From assembly GCA_023653055.1 (NCBI GenBank), contig JAMNXR010000011.1:1-64000 (forward strand): a stretch of 64,000 bases of DNA, given 5' to 3'. Both the position numbers and the translations under genes were made by a program. The notes under the pieces were generated by a model that was given only the letters and a program-made list of their open reading frames with translations, made no database searches and was not told the DNA's origin. The stretch is from Burkholderiaceae bacterium. GTDB taxonomy: Bacteria; Pseudomonadota; Gammaproteobacteria; Burkholderiales; Burkholderiaceae_B. Positions 61,088-64,000 of the stretch are shown here, one piece after another. The first letter of the stretch is position 1. The number at the start of each line of letters is the position of its first letter.

Positions 61088-61981
61088 TTAATTTTTAGCA
61101 AGTCTTTTCGGCGTGAGTGCTGCAAAATCTTGTGCATAGCCACGTAATTTTTTTTGTAGATATTGCTTTTGCTCAGGACTCGCAACATTAAGGACCTCTG
61201 CAGTTGCTTGCGCCCACTCTAGTCGTAGTGCATCTCGTTGATCGTTTAGCATGGGCTCGCGGTAACGACTGAGGCTTTGCAAATAGTCCTCAAAAGCTTG
61301 CTGTGCTTGTGCAGACGGGGCATTGTATTGAGCCTGGATCAGCTGAAGCAATGCTTGCTGTCGTAAGGTTCTTTCTGTATACCAGGCATTGATGATGGGG
61401 GCTCGCTTGTCTGACACGGTGATTAAAATATTTCTTTGCTGTGGGCTCAAGGTGCCGAGCCAATCTTCAAAACGCTTGGTCAGTCGTGTATGACGCTTTT
61501 TGATATTGGAAGGACTCTCTGGATTTTTGAGAAAGTCAGAAAAATATTCCTCGTTGCCCTCTTTAAACTTTGACTGTAACTGTTTGATCTGTTGCGGCCC
61601 CAAAGTCACAAGAAGAGGGACAAGTTGTAACGCTGCCCGTGTTCCGAGCGTTTGTAATTGTTGTTCGATTGTTTCTTGCATTCCTAACACTTCCTGGCCT
61701 GTAAAGGGCTCAGGCTTGGATAGACGATTCGCCCACTGATTGAGGGTCGAGGTGTAGCGCGGCAACGTTTCGTCGTGCCACGCTGCAAAAGTCGCTAATT
61801 CTTGATCCAGCAGTGCCTGCTGTTTTTCGTCAAGATTCAGGTATGTGTTCGCACGGTACGCGATCAGTCCGGGCGCATAGTTATAGGCCAGCTGTAAAGA
61901 GCTGCAGGCGGTCAGGAATAAGGTTGCGACAACAATCGCACTCGATTTCAGGAGTCGCTTCAGGGAATTTGAGGCACGCAT
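61088..61981 (-). CDS. DUF6279-family lipoprotein
   Basis: A 297-residue exported lipoprotein: lipobox FLTACS (Cys near residue 26), followed by LQLAYNYAPGLIAYRANTYLNLDEKQQALLDQEL, the conserved opening of DUF6279 proteins. The rest is helical and rich in Gln, with a repeated pattern of amphipathic helices. Function of the family is unknown. It converges with the transporter gene at 59436, and its promoter region (about 80 bp) is shared with the deacetylase-family gene. The location is the periplasmic side of the inner or outer membrane. Confidence 0.82.
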   Translation of the reverse strand: MRASNSLKRLLKSSAIVVATLFLTACSSLQLAYNYAPGLIAYRANTYLNLDEKQQALLDQELATFAAWHDETLPRYTSTLNQWANRLSKPEPFTGQEVLGMQETIEQQLQTLGTRAALQLVPLLVTLGPQQIKQLQSKFKEGNEEYFSDFLKNPESPSNIKKRHTRLTKRFEDWLGTLSPQQRNILITVSDKRAPIINAWYTERTLRQQALLQLIQAQYNAPSAQAQQAFEDYLQSLSRYREPMLNDQRDALRLEWAQATAEVLNVASPEQKQYLQKKLRGYAQDFAALTPKRLAKN

Positions 61982-62063
61982 CAGTGTTGCCAGCTAGTAT
62001 TGAAGCTTTATTTTGCCATTGAATGGCGGTTTTCGACTGATCTTACGTTGTGGAGTAGGTGAT

Positions 62064-62957
62064 ATGGACGCGTTTTATGCGGATCATTTTGTATTACCCC
62101 TCCCAGAGGGGCATCGCTTTCCGATGTCTAAGTATCGCTTGTTGCGCGACGGTGTAGCGGGAGCTCCAGGCTTGCAGCTCTGCGAAGCGCCTGCAGCAAC
62201 CGATACTCAGTTGCTCTTGGCCCATGATCCGATTTATGTACAGAAAGTAGTGAACGGCACACTCGATGCTAAAGAGCAACGCGAAATTGGTTTCCCCTGG
62301 ACGCCAGGAATGGTCGAGCGCTCACGACGGTCGGTTGGGGCAACGATTGCTGCATGTCAATCTGCTATGCAGGATGGGATTGCTGTCAATTTGGCAGGTG
62401 GTACCCACCATGCTTACCGGGACAAGGGCAGCGGGTTTTGTGTGTTCAATGATGCGGCGGTAGCAGCGCGTGTCATGCAGCGGCAGTCTGTTACGAGCCT
62501 GCCGATTGCCATCGTTGACTTGGATGTGCATCAGGGTAATGGGACCGCAGCCATTTTTAAAAACGATCCAAGCGTATTTACGCTTTCATTACATGGCGAT
62601 AAAAACTTTCCCTTTAGAAAAGAGCCAAGTGACTTGGATGTCCCGCTTGCAGATGGGGTGTCGGATGCAGTCTATCTTCAGGCGTTGGCCAAGGCCCTTG
62701 AGGATTTAGATGCAGCGTTTCGTCCACAGCTCATTATTTACCTTGCGGGTGCGGACCCCCATGAGGGTGACCGGTTGGGACGCCTCAGGATCACCGATGC
62801 GGGCATGCTGGCGCGTGACCGAGCGGTCTTTAATTACGCTAAGCACCTCAATGTCCCCATCGCGATCTCAATGGCGGGAGGGTATGGCACCAAGATCGAG
62901 ACAACTGTGGCCGTGCACCGTCAAACGGTGCTCGAAGCGCTGCAGTACCAGTGGTAA
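62064..62957 (+). CDS. Histone deacetylase-family (acetylpolyamine amidohydrolase-like) protein
   Basis: A 297-residue zinc hydrolase of the arginase/deacetylase fold. It shows GGTHHAYRDKGSGFCVFNDAAVAA (catalytic His pair, about residues 114-115), DLDVHQGNGTA (zinc Asp and His) and LAGADPHEGDRLGRL (second zinc Asp), then MAGGYG. The catalytic residues are intact, so it should deacetylate small acetylated amines or proteins. The start at 62064 (MDAFYADHF) is preceded by GGAG; the longer frame to 62013 is not supported. It stands alone. Confidence 0.88.
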   Translation: MDAFYADHFVLPLPEGHRFPMSKYRLLRDGVAGAPGLQLCEAPAATDTQLLLAHDPIYVQKVVNGTLDAKEQREIGFPWTPGMVERSRRSVGATIAACQSAMQDGIAVNLAGGTHHAYRDKGSGFCVFNDAAVAARVMQRQSVTSLPIAIVDLDVHQGNGTAAIFKNDPSVFTLSLHGDKNFPFRKEPSDLDVPLADGVSDAVYLQALAKALEDLDAAFRPQLIIYLAGADPHEGDRLGRLRITDAGMLARDRAVFNYAKHLNVPIAISMAGGYGTKIETTVAVHRQTVLEALQYQW

Positions 62958-63086
62958 AAGAAGCCTTTGCCTGTTGCACCTAAGTCTTGATCTCGATCAA
63001 GTGAATTAGGGCTTGAACGAGGGTAGAATTGATAAAACAGTCGCTGCATCGCAGCGTGTCATTCACGATTTGGAGGACGACTTATC

Positions 63087-63587
63087 ATGGCCCACACACT
63101 TCAGCAGTTTGCCAGTCAATGTCACGATGTCTTAAAAGCGCATCCCGGTCCAGCGGGCCGTCAAAAAGTCGCCGACCTCTTGAAAGAAGTTTTAGTGGAT
63201 CAGCAGTTTATTGAAACAAATCTGGGCTCAAATATCGGTGAGCGCGAGGTGGTGTACGAAGATCCTGAATTAGGTTTTTGTATCGTCGCGCACAATTATC
63301 AAGGTGCAAAGAGTTCTACGCCGCATGATCATGCACACTCTTGGGCAATCTACGGTCAAGCGCGTGGCGAAACCGAAATGCGTGATTACGCGTTGATCGA
63401 AGCCGCTGCGGGTGACAAGCCAGGCAAAGTCCGTCAAACCAAAACCTACTCGCTCACACCGGGTGTCGCGCACGTTTATAACGAAGGTGACTTACATGCG
63501 CCCGAGCGTAAGGCGGCGACGAGTTTGCTACGTATCGAAGGTACCAATATGGCAAAGGTAAAACGTGCGGCGTATGAGGTCGTTTAA
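63087..63587 (+). CDS. Cupin-like protein of unknown function
   Basis: A 166-residue cytoplasmic protein. A helical N-terminal part (about residues 1-50) precedes a cupin-like barrel. TPHDHAHSWAIYGQARGETEMRDY (about 76-99) gives a HxH metal-ligand pair and a later Glu; the GVAHVYNEGDLHAPE segment supplies a further His, as in metal-binding cupins. The enzyme activity is not predictable, but cysteine-dioxygenase-like or dioxygenase folds share this pattern. GGAGGAC lies 9 bp before the ATG at 63087. It is monocistronic. Confidence 0.75.
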   Translation: MAHTLQQFASQCHDVLKAHPGPAGRQKVADLLKEVLVDQQFIETNLGSNIGEREVVYEDPELGFCIVAHNYQGAKSSTPHDHAHSWAIYGQARGETEMRDYALIEAAAGDKPGKVRQTKTYSLTPGVAHVYNEGDLHAPERKAATSLLRIEGTNMAKVKRAAYEVV

Positions 63588-63855
63588 CTTAATATTTTTT
63601 AATTTGATGCGACATTAGAGTTTTTGCGCTTCAATTTTGAAGCGATTGAAATACCCATTGCGTGACAAAGACCTGTTCACGCGGCAAGGTGGTGTTGTTT
63701 CCTGAAGGTCGCAGTGCAGGCGTAAAGATACAAACGGGTATATATTGACAGCACGTTCAAGCCATGCAGAGTGAGCCTAACTCGCCTCCAATTCTGTCAA
63801 GTTCGACTCAACGGTTGGCTTTTACAAAACAGTATTAATGACACAGCAATGAAAA
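63588..63855. other. Non-coding stretch with a short coding-like fragment
   Basis: About 270 bp without a full gene. Rightward translation around 63660-63750 gives VTKTCSRGKVVLFPEGRSAG then stops after about ten more residues; VLFPEGR resembles the FPEG motif of acyltransferases (PlsC), so a gene remnant is possible, but the stretch is too short to be sure. No tRNA or repeat was recognised here. Confidence 0.3.
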
Positions 63856-63887
63856 AGACCTCCAGAGCCTAATGACTCTGGAGGTCT
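63851..63887 (-). terminator. Terminator of the TAXI receptor gene
   Basis: AGACCTCCAGAG (63856-63867) pairs perfectly with CTCTGGAGGTCT (63876-63887) around an 8-nt loop. On the minus strand it is followed by TTTTTC. It lies 12 bp beyond the TAXI receptor stop. Confidence 0.9.
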
Positions 63888-63899
63888 AAGATTACATAA

Positions 63900-64000
63900 T
63901 TAGAGAGCACCCACTTCTTTAAAGTACTTGGCTGCACCTGGGTGCATAGGGATGCCGGCATCCGCTGCCATCATCTTTGGTGTCAATGAACCAATCGCTT
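63900..64000 (-). CDS. TAXI-type TRAP transporter receptor, C-terminal part
   Basis: Only the last 33 codons are inside the window; the gene starts beyond the right edge. The minus-strand translation reads AIGSLTPKMMAADAGIPMHP and then GAAKYFKEVGAL before the TAA stop. IPxHPGAAKYxKExG is the characteristic end of TAXI-family periplasmic receptors, which work with fused TRAP permeases and bind glutamate or other carboxylates. The partner permease is not visible. The family call rests on this short tail. Confidence 0.75.
   Translation of the reverse strand, partial: AIGSLTPKMMAADAGIPMHPGAAKYFKEVGAL

Noticed and set aside
1-64000. tRNA, rRNA, CRISPR arrays, prophage or integron features
   Set aside because: No cloverleaf with a CCA end, no rRNA-like sequence, no regular spaced repeats and no phage structural or integrase genes were recognised by eye.

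Overview
The window is chromosomal DNA from a betaproteobacterium, most likely Burkholderiales and probably Alcaligenaceae-like. The main evidence is 14 complete Bug/TctC-type periplasmic solute receptors in 64 kb, an expansion typical of Bordetella and its relatives, at roughly half GC. Genes are tightly packed. No rRNA, tRNA, CRISPR array or prophage was seen. The only mobile DNA is the end of an IS481-type element at the left edge.

Layout. 1-9 kb: IS481 end, an orphan type II thioesterase, MarC-type membrane protein, metallo-beta-lactamase-fold hydrolase, Bug protein, ClC chloride channel, Bug protein, then a LysR regulator divergent from a TauD/TfdA dioxygenase-SDR pair. 9-13.3 kb: an operon of a LigI-like lactonase/amidohydrolase with two Bug proteins, facing a hydroxyisobutyrate-dehydrogenase-like gene. 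13.3-17.3 kb: MFS transporter, DUF2868 protein and DUF3482 GTPase in one overlapping unit. 17.5-24.6 kb: DUF805 protein, MetX-like hydrolase, two gamma-glutamyltransferase-like enzymes, a small unknown membrane protein, a Bug protein and a GAF protein. 24.8-28 kb: a TRAP transporter whose receptor gene converges on its two permease genes. 28-33.2 kb: Bug protein, glutathione transferase, then three consecutive Bug genes. 33.2-37.1 kb: operon of acyl-CoA ligase, citryl-CoA-lyase-like protein and two SDRs. 37.2-42 kb: three paralogous exported SAM-methyltransferase-fold proteins interleaved with two Bug genes. 42.2-46.2 kb: an amidohydrolase broken by an in-frame stop, a core-MetE methionine synthase and an outer-membrane-like protein. 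46.2-58.2 kb: CoA ligase, Bug protein, two hydroxyisobutyrate-dehydrogenase-like genes, two MmgE/PrpD genes, an ABC importer, another Bug protein and an SDR. 58.3-64 kb: Bug protein, BT1/MFS-like transporter, DUF6279 lipoprotein, histone-deacetylase-family hydrolase, cupin-like protein, and the C-terminus of a TAXI-type TRAP receptor.

How the genes fit together. Most of the window looks like small catabolic modules for organic acids. Each pairs a periplasmic receptor (Bug, TRAP or ABC type) with CoA ligases, lyases, dehydrogenases or hydrolases. No TctA/TctB permease is present for any of the 14 Bug receptors, so they must work with permeases encoded elsewhere or act as sensors. Substrates cannot be assigned from sequence alone. 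The less expected items are the three exported methyltransferase-fold paralogues, a 13-bp inverted repeat that could fold the methionine synthase leader over its own start codon, a 57-nt imperfect hairpin downstream of that gene, and the nonsense-interrupted amidohydrolase.
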